Origin: Chloroflexota bacterium
GTDB lineage: Bacteria; Chloroflexota; Anaerolineae; Anaerolineales; DRMV01
Assembly: GCA_013153375.1 (NCBI GenBank)
Contig: JAADEN010000097.1
Location: forward strand, 1 to 8,742
Length of the DNA: 8,742 bases
Direction of reading: 5' to 3'
Shown one piece after another: positions 1 through 6,334 of the stretch. The notes beneath the pieces were generated by a model. It saw only the letters and a list, made by a program, of their open reading frames with translations, was not told the origin of the DNA and did not search any database. Each line of letters opens with the position of its first letter. The stretch's first letter is position 1. Position numbers and translations under genes: made by a program.

Positions 1-677
1 TCGGTGAGGATGTAGCGCGGGTTGGAGGGGTCCTCTTCGATCTTTTGGCGCAGGTAGTTGATGTACAGCCGCACATAGTGGTGTTCGTCGCGGTACTCGT
101 AGCCCCAGACTTTGCGCAAGAGTTGCTCGTAGGTGAGCACCCAGCCCGCGTTTTTGACCAGGTGGTAGAGCAGCCGGTACTCGGTGGGGCGCAATTTGAT
201 GGGCTTGCCGTCCACCCAGACCTGGCGGCGGGCGAAGTCGATTTTGAGCCGGTCGTCCACCACCACCACATCGCCCATGCCCCCGCGCACGGCTTCGTAG
301 CGGCGCAGGACCGCGCGGATGCGGCTGACCAGTTCGCGCGGGCTGAAGGGTTTGGTGATGTAGTCGTCCGCGCCCAACTCCAGGCCGCGCACGATGTCCT
401 CCTCTTCGCCTTTGGCCGTGACCATGATGACGGGCACATCGCTGACCTCGCGAATCAGGCGCAGCACCTCGAAGCCGTCCATGTCGGGCAGCATCACATC
501 CAGCAGCACCAGATCGGGCAGATCTTCCCGCACCCGCTTGAGGGCCTCGGTGCCGTTGTACGCGGCCAACACCTCGAAGCCGTCGTGCTCCAGGTTGAGG
601 CGGATGAAGTGCACGATGCGTTTCTCGTCGTCCACGACCAAGATCTTGTAGCGTTTCTTACGGTTGTCCTGACTCAT
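1..677 (-). CDS. OmpR/PhoB-family response regulator, C-terminus cut by window edge
   Basis: This is a two-component response regulator that would accept phosphate from a histidine kinase and bind DNA. An N-terminal receiver domain (about residues 10-125) shows the acidic pair D16/D17, phosphoacceptor D60 in LLDVMLPDMDG, T87 in VTAKG and K109 in YITKPF. A winged-helix output domain follows (about 140-225, with KLRPTEYRLLYHL and the recognition-helix region YVRLYINYLRQKIEEDP). The frame is still open at position 1 after 225 residues; family length is 225-240, so only the last few residues are missing. The start is the ATG at 677; an in-frame ATG at 686 would add three residues and neither has a strong Shine-Dalgarno. 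It is the last visible gene of the kinase/phosphatase/FHA series, 48 nt after the 80-residue gene, and no promoter is visible in that gap. The cognate histidine kinase is not in the window; it could lie just downstream. Confidence 0.93.
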   Translation of the reverse strand, partial: MSQDNRKKRYKILVVDDEKRIVHFIRLNLEHDGFEVLAAYNGTEALKRVREDLPDLVLLDVMLPDMDGFEVLRLIREVSDVPVIMVTAKGEEEDIVRGLELGADDYITKPFSPRELVSRIRAVLRRYEAVRGGMGDVVVVDDRLKIDFARRQVWVDGKPIKLRPTEYRLLYHLVKNAGWVLTYEQLLRKVWGYEYRDEHHYVRLYINYLRQKIEEDPSNPRYILT

Positions 678-725
678 GACCGCCATCCCGATGGGGCGCG
701 GGACCGAAGCGGGCGCGCGGCGCGT

Positions 726-968
726 TCAGTCCCGAATGAAGCCGATGAGTTCTTCCTCTTCGCCGGGCAGCACTTCGATGATGGTCACCCGGGCCAGGGG
801 GATGATGACTTTGTTGACATCGGCTTCCAGATAATGGACATCTTTGCCCGACTTGCGGCGCGGGTTTTCCACCACGATGATGGTGTCTTGCGGGCCGGGC
901 AGTTGCTCGACTTCGCCCATGATGGACTCTTCGTTGGGAATATGGATGAGCAGGGTGATCGGGCTCAT
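726..968 (-). CDS. Small acidic protein of unknown function, translationally coupled to the FHA gene
   Basis: An 80-residue protein that I do not recognise. Its ATG overlaps the stop of the FHA gene as ATGA, and a GGGAGGA Shine-Dalgarno inside the end of the FHA gene lies about 10 nt upstream, so coupled translation is likely. It begins with a hydrophobic strand-like stretch (ITLLIHIP), then a segment with alternating strands (DTIIVVENP, VHYLEAD, KVIIPLARVTIIEVLP) and an acidic tail (GEEEELIGFIRD). No signal peptide, membrane segment or cysteine is present. The strand pattern suggests a small all-beta fold, which is only a guess. An internal ATG at residue 17 could give a 64-residue form but lacks a comparable ribosome-binding site. 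Its fixed place between the FHA and response-regulator genes suggests a role in the same pathway. Confidence 0.8.
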   Translation of the reverse strand: MSPITLLIHIPNEESIMGEVEQLPGPQDTIIVVENPRRKSGKDVHYLEADVNKVIIPLARVTIIEVLPGEEEELIGFIRD

Positions 969-1462
969 GACGCGGTATCCTCCCGTGCGGCTTCAGATTC
1001 CGAAGCGGGTAGCACGACTTGCACTTCCAGGTCGGCCCAGCGGATCCAATCCCCGTGACGCAAGCGTTTGGGCTCGTGAGGATACAGGCGTTTGCCGTTG
1101 ACCCAGGTGCCGTTGGTGGAGTCCAGGTCGATGACATACAGCCCGTCGGAGCGCCATTCCAGGCGCGCGTGGCGGCGGGAGACATGCCGCGCGCCCAGGG
1201 CCTGGGCGTCCAGGTCGGGCCGTGAGGTCGCGGTGGTGCGGCCCACGATCCAGGGGCCGGGCCCTGACAGGGGGATTTCCTCGCCCGTGGCGGTGCGCAG
1301 GCACGCCTGCTGCGACCCCGAAGTCCCTTGGGGCGCGGCGGGGGAGGTCTCGGGGCGGCTTTGTGATTCTTCCCGCGCCACCTCTTCCCACAGCGGGTAA
1401 CCGCAGTGGCGGCAGAACAGGGCGCCGGGCATTTCGCGAGCGTGACAGTACGGGCATTCCAT
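965..1462 (-). CDS. Zinc-ribbon plus FHA domain protein (phosphothreonine reader)
   Basis: A 165-residue cytoplasmic protein. Residues 3-20 carry CPYC and CRHC separated by ten residues, a four-cysteine zinc ribbon. A Ser/Pro/Gln-rich linker (about 30-55) follows. A forkhead-associated domain fills about 56-152, with the family hallmarks VGR at 73-75, SRRH at 95-98 and DSTNGTWVNG at 114-123. FHA domains bind phosphothreonine peptides, so this protein is the likely reader of the kinase encoded in the same series. The start is the ATG at 1462, directly before the zinc ribbon and preceded by GAGGGA about 8 nt upstream. The open frame extends farther upstream only as an overlap with the J/vWA gene. 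It starts 11 nt after the J/vWA stop, and its own stop overlaps the next gene's start. The kinase target bound by the FHA domain is inferred, not visible. Confidence 0.92.
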   Translation of the reverse strand: MECPYCHAREMPGALFCRHCGYPLWEEVAREESQSRPETSPAAPQGTSGSQQACLRTATGEEIPLSGPGPWIVGRTTATSRPDLDAQALGARHVSRRHARLEWRSDGLYVIDLDSTNGTWVNGKRLYPHEPKRLRHGDWIRWADLEVQVVLPASESEAAREDTAS

Positions 1463-1473
1463 GCAGGTATCCC

Positions 1474-3024
1474 TCAGCGCGAGTTGGACGAGCCGGGTTG
1501 CCTGCGCGCTTCGTACACATTGGCCGGCAACATCAACATCCGGGTGCCGAACTCCAGGGCCTTTTCGGCCTCGGGATCCAGTTGGCGGTCCCGATCCAGT
1601 TCCAGGGCCTTGACCTGGATGTCCCGCGCCAGGCGGCCCAGGCCGCGGCGGGCCAGGCCCTGGGCCAGATGCGACAACAATTGCTGGGCTTCTTCGATGC
1701 GCCCGTCTCTCCACGCCTGCCGACTGGCCTGTTGCAGGCGATACCAGGTCAAACGCTCCACCGCGTGGCGCACCACTTTGGGCGGCACGCTGCGCTCGCC
1801 CTCGCCCACGCGCACGGTCAGGCGCAGCGGTTCGTTGAGCGGCGCGCCCCGGAAGGGGACGAATTCCCAGCGGCCCTCCAACACGGGCCACGGCGTGTCA
1901 GGGGGCACGCGATGCAAAGGGGGAAGTTCCAGTTCGGCCAGGGTCAGCCAGCGTTCGTTGGGCCCGACCGTGCCCAGGGCCACGGGCGGTTCCACACTCA
2001 AATGGGCCACTTCGGGGCCCATGCGGTACAGGGCGTGCAGTTTGACCCCTGGGCTGAGGTTGAAGTGCAGGTTCAATTGGCGGACGCGCGCGTAGTGGTA
2101 GCGGCGCAGGTGGTCCTGGAAGATGGGCCGGGCCGCGGCCAGGTTCTTCAGGTAGTGCGTGGATCCGCCCGTCAGGCCGGTCAGGCGATCCAGGAAGGCT
2201 TCGTTCCAGTCGTCGCCCAGGCCGAACGCGTCGCAGATGATGCCCCGCTGGGCCCACTGGCGGGCGATGTCCAGGGCCGTGGTCTCGTCGCCGTAGGTGC
2301 GGCCGTCGGTGAAGATCCACACCACGCTGGGGCCGCGGCTGCGGCCGCGGCCGATGGAGCCGTCCACCATCCGCAACGCGTGCGCGATTTCGGTGGCCCC
2401 GCGCGGCCGCAGCGATTCCAGGGCCCGCAGGAACAGGTTGCGCTGCCGCACGGGCGTGGGATGCAGCAGAAGTTCGGCCCGGTCGTCGAACGCGACCAGC
2501 CCCAGGCGGTCCGTGGGCCGCAGGCGCTTGAGCACCTCCGCGACGGCCTCCTTGAGCAGGGCCATTTTGCCTTGATGCCGCATGGAGGAGGAGCGGTCCA
2601 GCACCAGCCACATCTCCAACGGACGGGGCTGACGGGGCGCGGGCCAGGGCGCGCGCACGATCCAAAACGCGTACCACAGTTGGGGCTCGCCCAGGGGCCG
2701 CACCAGCGAGTAACTCAGGCGCACCTGGACGCGCGGCGCGCGCCCGCGGCCCACCAGGGCCGTGCCGCTCATCTCCTGGGTTTCCGGGCTTTGCTCCAGG
2801 GTCTGGTCGTAGGCCTGCCGTTTTTGGGGATTGGAGAGCACCTCGTAGGCCTGGCGCACCAGCAAGAAGAATTCACGCGCTTCGGGCGAGGGGTTGATGT
2901 CGGGATGCCAGCGGCGCACGGCCTCGCGGTACGCGGCGCGGATCTCCTCCAGGGACGCGTGCCGCGGTACCCCTAAGATTTCGTAGTAGTTGACCATGTT
3001 CCAGGCGAACTCAGGCCGTGTCAC
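1474..3024 (-). CDS. J-domain/von Willebrand factor A fusion protein
   Basis: A 516-residue protein. An N-terminal J domain (about residues 11-75) begins VNYYEILGV, has the catalytic HPD at 40-42 and ends SNPQKRQAYDQ; such domains stimulate DnaK/Hsp70 ATPase. There is no Gly/Phe region or DnaJ zinc finger, so this is a class III J protein. A vWA domain (about 135-315) has a complete metal site: DRSSS at 143-147, T211 and D240 in FTDG. A strand-rich section (about 320-430) and a charged helical tail (about 440-505) follow. No signal peptide or membrane segment is seen, so it is cytoplasmic. I chose the GTG at 3024 because GGAGG lies 5 nt ahead and 20 nt follow the phosphatase stop; the ATG at 2997, just before the J domain, has a weak site and would give 507 residues. 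The neighbours (kinase, PP2C, FHA) suggest a scaffold that brings Hsp70 to phospho-regulated partners; this is inference. Confidence 0.92.
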   Translation of the reverse strand: MTRPEFAWNMVNYYEILGVPRHASLEEIRAAYREAVRRWHPDINPSPEAREFFLLVRQAYEVLSNPQKRQAYDQTLEQSPETQEMSGTALVGRGRAPRVQVRLSYSLVRPLGEPQLWYAFWIVRAPWPAPRQPRPLEMWLVLDRSSSMRHQGKMALLKEAVAEVLKRLRPTDRLGLVAFDDRAELLLHPTPVRQRNLFLRALESLRPRGATEIAHALRMVDGSIGRGRSRGPSVVWIFTDGRTYGDETTALDIARQWAQRGIICDAFGLGDDWNEAFLDRLTGLTGGSTHYLKNLAAARPIFQDHLRRYHYARVRQLNLHFNLSPGVKLHALYRMGPEVAHLSVEPPVALGTVGPNERWLTLAELELPPLHRVPPDTPWPVLEGRWEFVPFRGAPLNEPLRLTVRVGEGERSVPPKVVRHAVERLTWYRLQQASRQAWRDGRIEEAQQLLSHLAQGLARRGLGRLARDIQVKALELDRDRQLDPEAEKALEFGTRMLMLPANVYEARRQPGSSNSR

Positions 3025-3026
3025 CG

Positions 3027-3034
3027 CTCCCTCC
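3027..3034 (-). promoter_or_regulatory. Shine-Dalgarno deciding the GTG start of the J/vWA gene
   Basis: The minus strand reads GGAGGGAG here, with the GGAGG core 5 nt before the GTG at 3024. The first in-frame ATG, at 2997, is preceded by no comparable purine run. This favours a GTG start with nine extra residues ahead of the J domain. Confidence 0.6.
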
Positions 3035-3044
3035 GAGGTGCCGA

Positions 3045-4034
3045 TCAGGTGTGTACGGTGCGTTTGGTGGGCCGATAGGCCACGACGATGACCGAGATGT
3101 TGTCCGGCCCGCCCGCGTCGTTGGCCATGCGCACCAGGCGTTGGGCCGCGGCCGAGGGGCTGGAGGCCCAGGCCAGGACCTCTTGGATCGCGTCGTCCGA
3201 GACCACATCCCAGAGGCCGTCGCTGCACACCAGCAGCATCATGCCCGGCGCCCAGCGTTCCAGGGAAATGTCGGCTTCGGCCGACGAATCGCTCCCCTGG
3301 CCCAACGATTTGTACAGCACATTGCGATGCGGGTGCCGCGAAGCCTCCTCCGCGGTCAACTCGCCCAACTCTTCCAGCCGATGAACCCAGGTGTGGTCCT
3401 GCGTGAGCAGGCGCAATTCCTGGGTCAGGGGGTTGTACAGATAAGCCCGGCTATCGCCGATGTGGGTGACGAACAGCCGTTGGTCCAGCGCCAGCACCGC
3501 GGTCAGGGTGGTGCCGCCGCCGGGGGCCTCCTCGAGCACTTTGTCCTGGGCCTGGGCCACCGCGTAGTGCAGCACGGGATAGATCTCGGTGGGCGGTGTG
3601 CTGCGCAGGCCCCAGTGCATGTGCGCGAGCAGGTGGTTCCACACATGGCGGGTAAAGGCTCCGATGGCGGCCTGGCTGGCGATCTCGCCGTGCAGATGGC
3701 CGCCCATGCCGTCGGCGACCACGAACAGGCCCAGCGCGCGGCTCTGATAAGTGCCCGCGGCCAGGATGGTGTGGGCCGCGTAAAGCGCATCCTCGTTGTG
3801 GTCCCGCTGCAGGCCCACATGCTGGGCCGTGCCGACCCAATACTGCGGTGGAAAGCCCAGCGCCTCGCTGGGCCAGTTCAAGGAACCCGTTCCGCCGGCC
3901 GGGCGGGCCAGCAAAGGCGCACTACCAGCCTCCCCGGTGTCCGCGGTCGCTTCTTCTTCGCTCGGGGGCGGCGTCTCGGCCCGCTTGAGCAGTCGTTCCA
4001 GGGCTTGTCGGGCCTTGCCGAACCAGTCCACCAT
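3045..4034 (-). CDS. PP2C-family (PPM) Ser/Thr protein phosphatase
   Basis: A 329-residue metal-dependent protein phosphatase that would remove phosphate from Ser/Thr targets of the neighbouring kinase. Residues 1-62 form a charged amphipathic start and an acidic, Pro/Ala-rich linker. The PP2C domain spans about 66-320 and keeps all core motifs: RDHNED (77-82), VVADGMGGH (105-113, metal ligand D108), GGTTLT (173-178), IGDSRAYL (192-199), TQDHT (211-215), CSDGLWD (270-276, metal ligand D272) and GGPDN (308-312, metal ligand D311). It should therefore be active. There is no signal or membrane segment. The ATG at 4034 has AAAGGAG 5 nt upstream, a strong site. It lies 30 nt after the kinase stop and 20 nt before the J/vWA start, the classic kinase/phosphatase pairing in one transcript. 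The N-terminal extension is long for a stand-alone PP2C and may be an interaction segment. Confidence 0.96.
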   Translation of the reverse strand: MVDWFGKARQALERLLKRAETPPPSEEEATADTGEAGSAPLLARPAGGTGSLNWPSEALGFPPQYWVGTAQHVGLQRDHNEDALYAAHTILAAGTYQSRALGLFVVADGMGGHLHGEIASQAAIGAFTRHVWNHLLAHMHWGLRSTPPTEIYPVLHYAVAQAQDKVLEEAPGGGTTLTAVLALDQRLFVTHIGDSRAYLYNPLTQELRLLTQDHTWVHRLEELGELTAEEASRHPHRNVLYKSLGQGSDSSAEADISLERWAPGMMLLVCSDGLWDVVSDDAIQEVLAWASSPSAAAQRLVRMANDAGGPDNISVIVVAYRPTKRTVHT

Positions 4035-4064
4035 AAGGTCTCCTTTATACCCCAGATGGGCGTG

Positions 4065-6194
4065 TTAGGTCAACGGCAGCGCGTACAGACGCCCGTCGAA
4101 CGCGCCGATGTACATCAAGGTGCCCCGGGTGTCGGGCACCGGCGTTCCCGTGATCGCTCCTTGGGTGCGGAACTTCCAGCGCAACTGGCCGCTGCGCCGA
4201 TAGAGGCTGTAAACGAATTGGTCCGTCGCGCCGAAGTACACGGCCTCGCCGTGGATCAGCGCGCCGCCGTTGACTTGATGCCCGGTTTGGAATTCCCACA
4301 GCACTTTGAGGCGGCGGGTGTTGAGCGCGTAGAAGACGCCGTTGGCCGCGCCCACATAGACCACGCCTTCCGCGACCACGGGCCACGAAATCGAGGGCCG
4401 GCCAAAGCGGTGCTTCATCAGCACCCAGCCGGTCTCCTGGTCCACTGCGTACAGGTTGCCGTCCACGGAAGTGAAGTACACCACGCCGTCCGCGACCGCG
4501 GGCCGACAGTGGATGCCCCGCCGGGCCCGCACCCGCCACTTCTCCCGCCCGTCGGGCGTCACCGCGAAGAAATCGCCGTCTTCGGAGCCGAAGAGCACCA
4601 GGTCGCCGGCCATGATGGGCGCGGAGCGAATGGGCGCGCCGGCCGCGAAGCGCCACAGCACTTGCCCGCGCTGGGTGTGGATGGCGTAGAGGTAGCCGTC
4701 GTCCGAACCCACGAACAGCACCCGCTCCGCGTACCACGGCGACGAATACACGGCCCCGTTGGTGGGGATCTTCCACACCAGGGTGGCGTCGCGCGCCCGC
4801 AGCGCGTAGATGTGCCGGTCCTGCGAGCCGAAGAACACCAACCGCCCGTCGCTGGCCGGTTGGCTGACCACGCCGCCGTGGGTGGGGAACTTCCAGCGCA
4901 GGGCGCCGTCGCGCGCCTGCAGCGCGTACAGGTTGGAGTCGTAGGAGCCGATGAACACCAGATCGCCCACCACGCGCGCGCTGCTGCGGATTTCGTCCTC
5001 GGTCTCGAAGACCCAGGCCGGTCGGATCGCGCTCACGGGCGTCGGCCGCGGCGTCGCGGGCGCTTGCGGAGGGCCCGCGGGCCCCATCAGGCGGGTGTCC
5101 TCGCCCGTGGGCATGGCCGTGGTCGCGTCCGCGTCGAAGGGCATGGCTGCGGTGCCTTCGTCCTCCCACGGCATGGCCGCGGTCGCGTCCGGCGCTTCGG
5201 CCGGCGCAGCCGCGGCGTCGCCCACCAACAGGGTTTCCTCCCCGCGGCCCTCGTGCCAGACCGCTTCGGCCTCGGGCTCCGCGGCCGTGGGCGGCATGGC
5301 CTGGGTTTCGGGGAAGGGCCCCGTGTCTTCGGGCGCCGCACCGTGTTGGAGGAAGGCTTCCAGCGCGGCCTTCATCTCCGCCGCGCTCTGATAGCGGTCT
5401 TCGGGTTTGTAGGCCAGGGCTTTGTAAATGATGCGCTCCAGCGCGGGCGGCACTTCGGGGTTGTACTGCCGGATGGGCCGCTCGTGGAACGAGAAAGGCG
5501 GCTCTTTGCGCGGGTCCTTCTTGGTCAGCACATGGTGCAGGGTGGCCCCCAGCGCGTAGATGTCGATGAGCGGCGAGAGCACGCCCCGATACTGCTCCGG
5601 CGGCGCGTAGCCCTCGGTGCCGATCATGGTGCCCTTTTGCTCGGGCAGGAAGATGCGCGCGATGCCGAAGTCGATGAGTTTGACCTGCTCCTGGGGCGTG
5701 ATCATCACATTGGAGGGCTTGACATCCCGGAAGATGATGGGCCGCTCCGCGTGGGTGTGCAGATAGTGCAGCACATCGGCCAGCGCGATGGCCCAGCGCA
5801 CCACTTTTTCCACGGGCAGAAAGCCGGGCGTGTTCTTGATGAGTTGGTCCAGCGTGTGCCCGCGGATGTATTCCAGGACCAGGTACGCCCGGTCGCCGGC
5901 GGAAAAGTAGTCGTACACCGCGGGGATGGCCGGGTGCGCCAGTTGCGCCAAAAGGTGCGCCTCACGCTCGAACGCGCGCAGCACATGCTCTTTGAGCCGC
6001 GGGTTGGTGATGGTCATCTCTTTGACCGCGACCAACCGCTCGATGCGCGGAAAGTGCAGGTCGCGCGCCAAATAAACCGTGCTCATGCCACCGGCGCCGA
6101 GCACGCGTCGAATTTCGTAGCGTTGCAGAAGACGGGTTCCGGCCTCCAGCGTCGGACGCCGCGCACCCGCCGCGCGTGAGGTAGCCTGGCTCAG
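4065..6194 (-). CDS. Ser/Thr protein kinase with C-terminal eight-repeat PQQ-type beta-propeller (CTG start proposed)
   Basis: A 709-residue soluble Hanks-type kinase. The kinase domain (about 25-285) has the glycine loop LGAGGMSTV at 32-40, K58 (VAVKE), the alpha-C glutamate E78, the catalytic loop FRDVKPSN at 155-162 (His of HRD replaced by Phe, Arg and D157 kept), DFG at 175-177 and APPEQ at 197-201. An acidic Ala/Pro linker (about 286-390) holds four TxAMP motifs. Residues about 393-709 contain eight blade-like repeats of the PQQ/PQQ-like type (pattern VFxGSxDGxLYALxxxxGxxxWxF), likely a ligand- or protein-sensing propeller. No transmembrane helix separates the parts. In frame, no ATG, GTG or TTG occurs between the stop at 6234-6236 and the GTG at 6104. 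That GTG falls inside the glycine loop strand and would delete the first strand (QRYEIRR). The CTG at 6194, 5 nt after AAGGAGG, is the best start. A pipeline would probably report 4065-6104 instead. It leads the minus-strand gene series and should phosphorylate itself and partners. Confidence 0.93.
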   Translation of the reverse strand: MSQATSRAAGARRPTLEAGTRLLQRYEIRRVLGAGGMSTVYLARDLHFPRIERLVAVKEMTITNPRLKEHVLRAFEREAHLLAQLAHPAIPAVYDYFSAGDRAYLVLEYIRGHTLDQLIKNTPGFLPVEKVVRWAIALADVLHYLHTHAERPIIFRDVKPSNVMITPQEQVKLIDFGIARIFLPEQKGTMIGTEGYAPPEQYRGVLSPLIDIYALGATLHHVLTKKDPRKEPPFSFHERPIRQYNPEVPPALERIIYKALAYKPEDRYQSAAEMKAALEAFLQHGAAPEDTGPFPETQAMPPTAAEPEAEAVWHEGRGEETLLVGDAAAAPAEAPDATAAMPWEDEGTAAMPFDADATTAMPTGEDTRLMGPAGPPQAPATPRPTPVSAIRPAWVFETEDEIRSSARVVGDLVFIGSYDSNLYALQARDGALRWKFPTHGGVVSQPASDGRLVFFGSQDRHIYALRARDATLVWKIPTNGAVYSSPWYAERVLFVGSDDGYLYAIHTQRGQVLWRFAAGAPIRSAPIMAGDLVLFGSEDGDFFAVTPDGREKWRVRARRGIHCRPAVADGVVYFTSVDGNLYAVDQETGWVLMKHRFGRPSISWPVVAEGVVYVGAANGVFYALNTRRLKVLWEFQTGHQVNGGALIHGEAVYFGATDQFVYSLYRRSGQLRWKFRTQGAITGTPVPDTRGTLMYIGAFDGRLYALPLT
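5111..5200. repeat. Three tandem 30-bp units encoding TxAMP decapeptides in the kinase linker
   Basis: Units begin at 5111, 5141 and 5171; each starts with GCATGG on the plus strand. The first and third agree in 19 of their first 20 bases. On the minus (coding) strand they encode TAAMP, TAAMP and TTAMP at a 10-residue spacing (Thr 338, 348, 358), within an acidic linker. A separate fourth copy, TQAMP, is encoded near 5294-5306 (Thr 297). Confidence 0.8.
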
Positions 6195-6199
6195 CGATG

Positions 6200-6206
6200 C
6201 CTCCTT
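6200..6206 (-). promoter_or_regulatory. Perfect Shine-Dalgarno ahead of a CTG start codon (kinase)
   Basis: The minus strand reads AAGGAGG, then the 5-nt spacer CATCG, then CTG at 6194. It is the best ribosome-binding site in the window and sits in frame with the kinase. No ATG, GTG or TTG lies at a usable distance in that frame, so the site is the main argument for CTG initiation. Confidence 0.65.
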
Positions 6207-6232
6207 TTGCCCCAGCCTGAGGGATGGTCTTG

Positions 6233-6238
6233 ATTATA
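6233..6238 (-). promoter_or_regulatory. Putative -10 box of the kinase-to-response-regulator operon
   Basis: A perfect TATAAT on the minus strand inside a locally AT-rich gap. Transcription would start near 6226, leaving a leader of roughly 32 nt that contains the AAGGAGG site before CTG. No good -35 hexamer is seen at 17 nt (the sequence there is GGGGCG), so the promoter may be weak, activated or read by another sigma factor. All downstream genes to position 1 are closely spaced. Confidence 0.5.
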
Positions 6239-6325
6239 CCTCTTTTTGGCTGCTGCGCCCCTTATTTCAGGATTCTGACGGGCTTTTTTCACCCTTTGTG
6301 GATTTCTCCCCTCCTGCCGGGCGGC

Positions 6326-6334
6326 TGGTATAAT
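6326..6334 (+). promoter_or_regulatory. Putative extended -10 promoter of the M16 peptidase gene
   Basis: The sequence TGGTATAAT is an extended -10 element (TGn plus a perfect TATAAT). No clear -35 is present at 17 nt, which extended -10 promoters tolerate. The start site would be near 6341, giving a leader of about 33 nt to the ATG at 6374 with GAGGA in between. Confidence 0.55.

Noticed and set aside
45..1058. A 337-codon plus-strand frame over the response regulator
   Set aside because: It is the antisense shadow of the receiver and winged-helix domains, which are unmistakable on the minus strand.
1222..2976. A 584-codon plus-strand open frame antisense to the J/vWA gene
   Set aside because: Low-complexity composition, no recognisable domain, and it lies wholly over well-supported minus-strand genes.
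4065..6104. GTG at 6104 as the kinase start
   Set aside because: It would remove the first strand of the kinase fold and start within the glycine-loop motif, with no Shine-Dalgarno; conserved-looking coding sequence continues upstream.
3018..6179. A 1053-codon open frame on the plus strand, antisense to the kinase and phosphatase genes
   Set aside because: The protein is His/Gly/Arg/Val-rich with no domain, and the minus strand holds full kinase and PP2C motifs. Long antisense frames are expected from strong GC bias at third codon positions.
6264..6290. Possible terminator: TCAG-GATT-CTGA followed by CGGGCTTTTTTC on the plus strand
   Set aside because: The stem is only 4 bp, it is separated from the T run, and no plus-strand gene lies upstream that would need termination.
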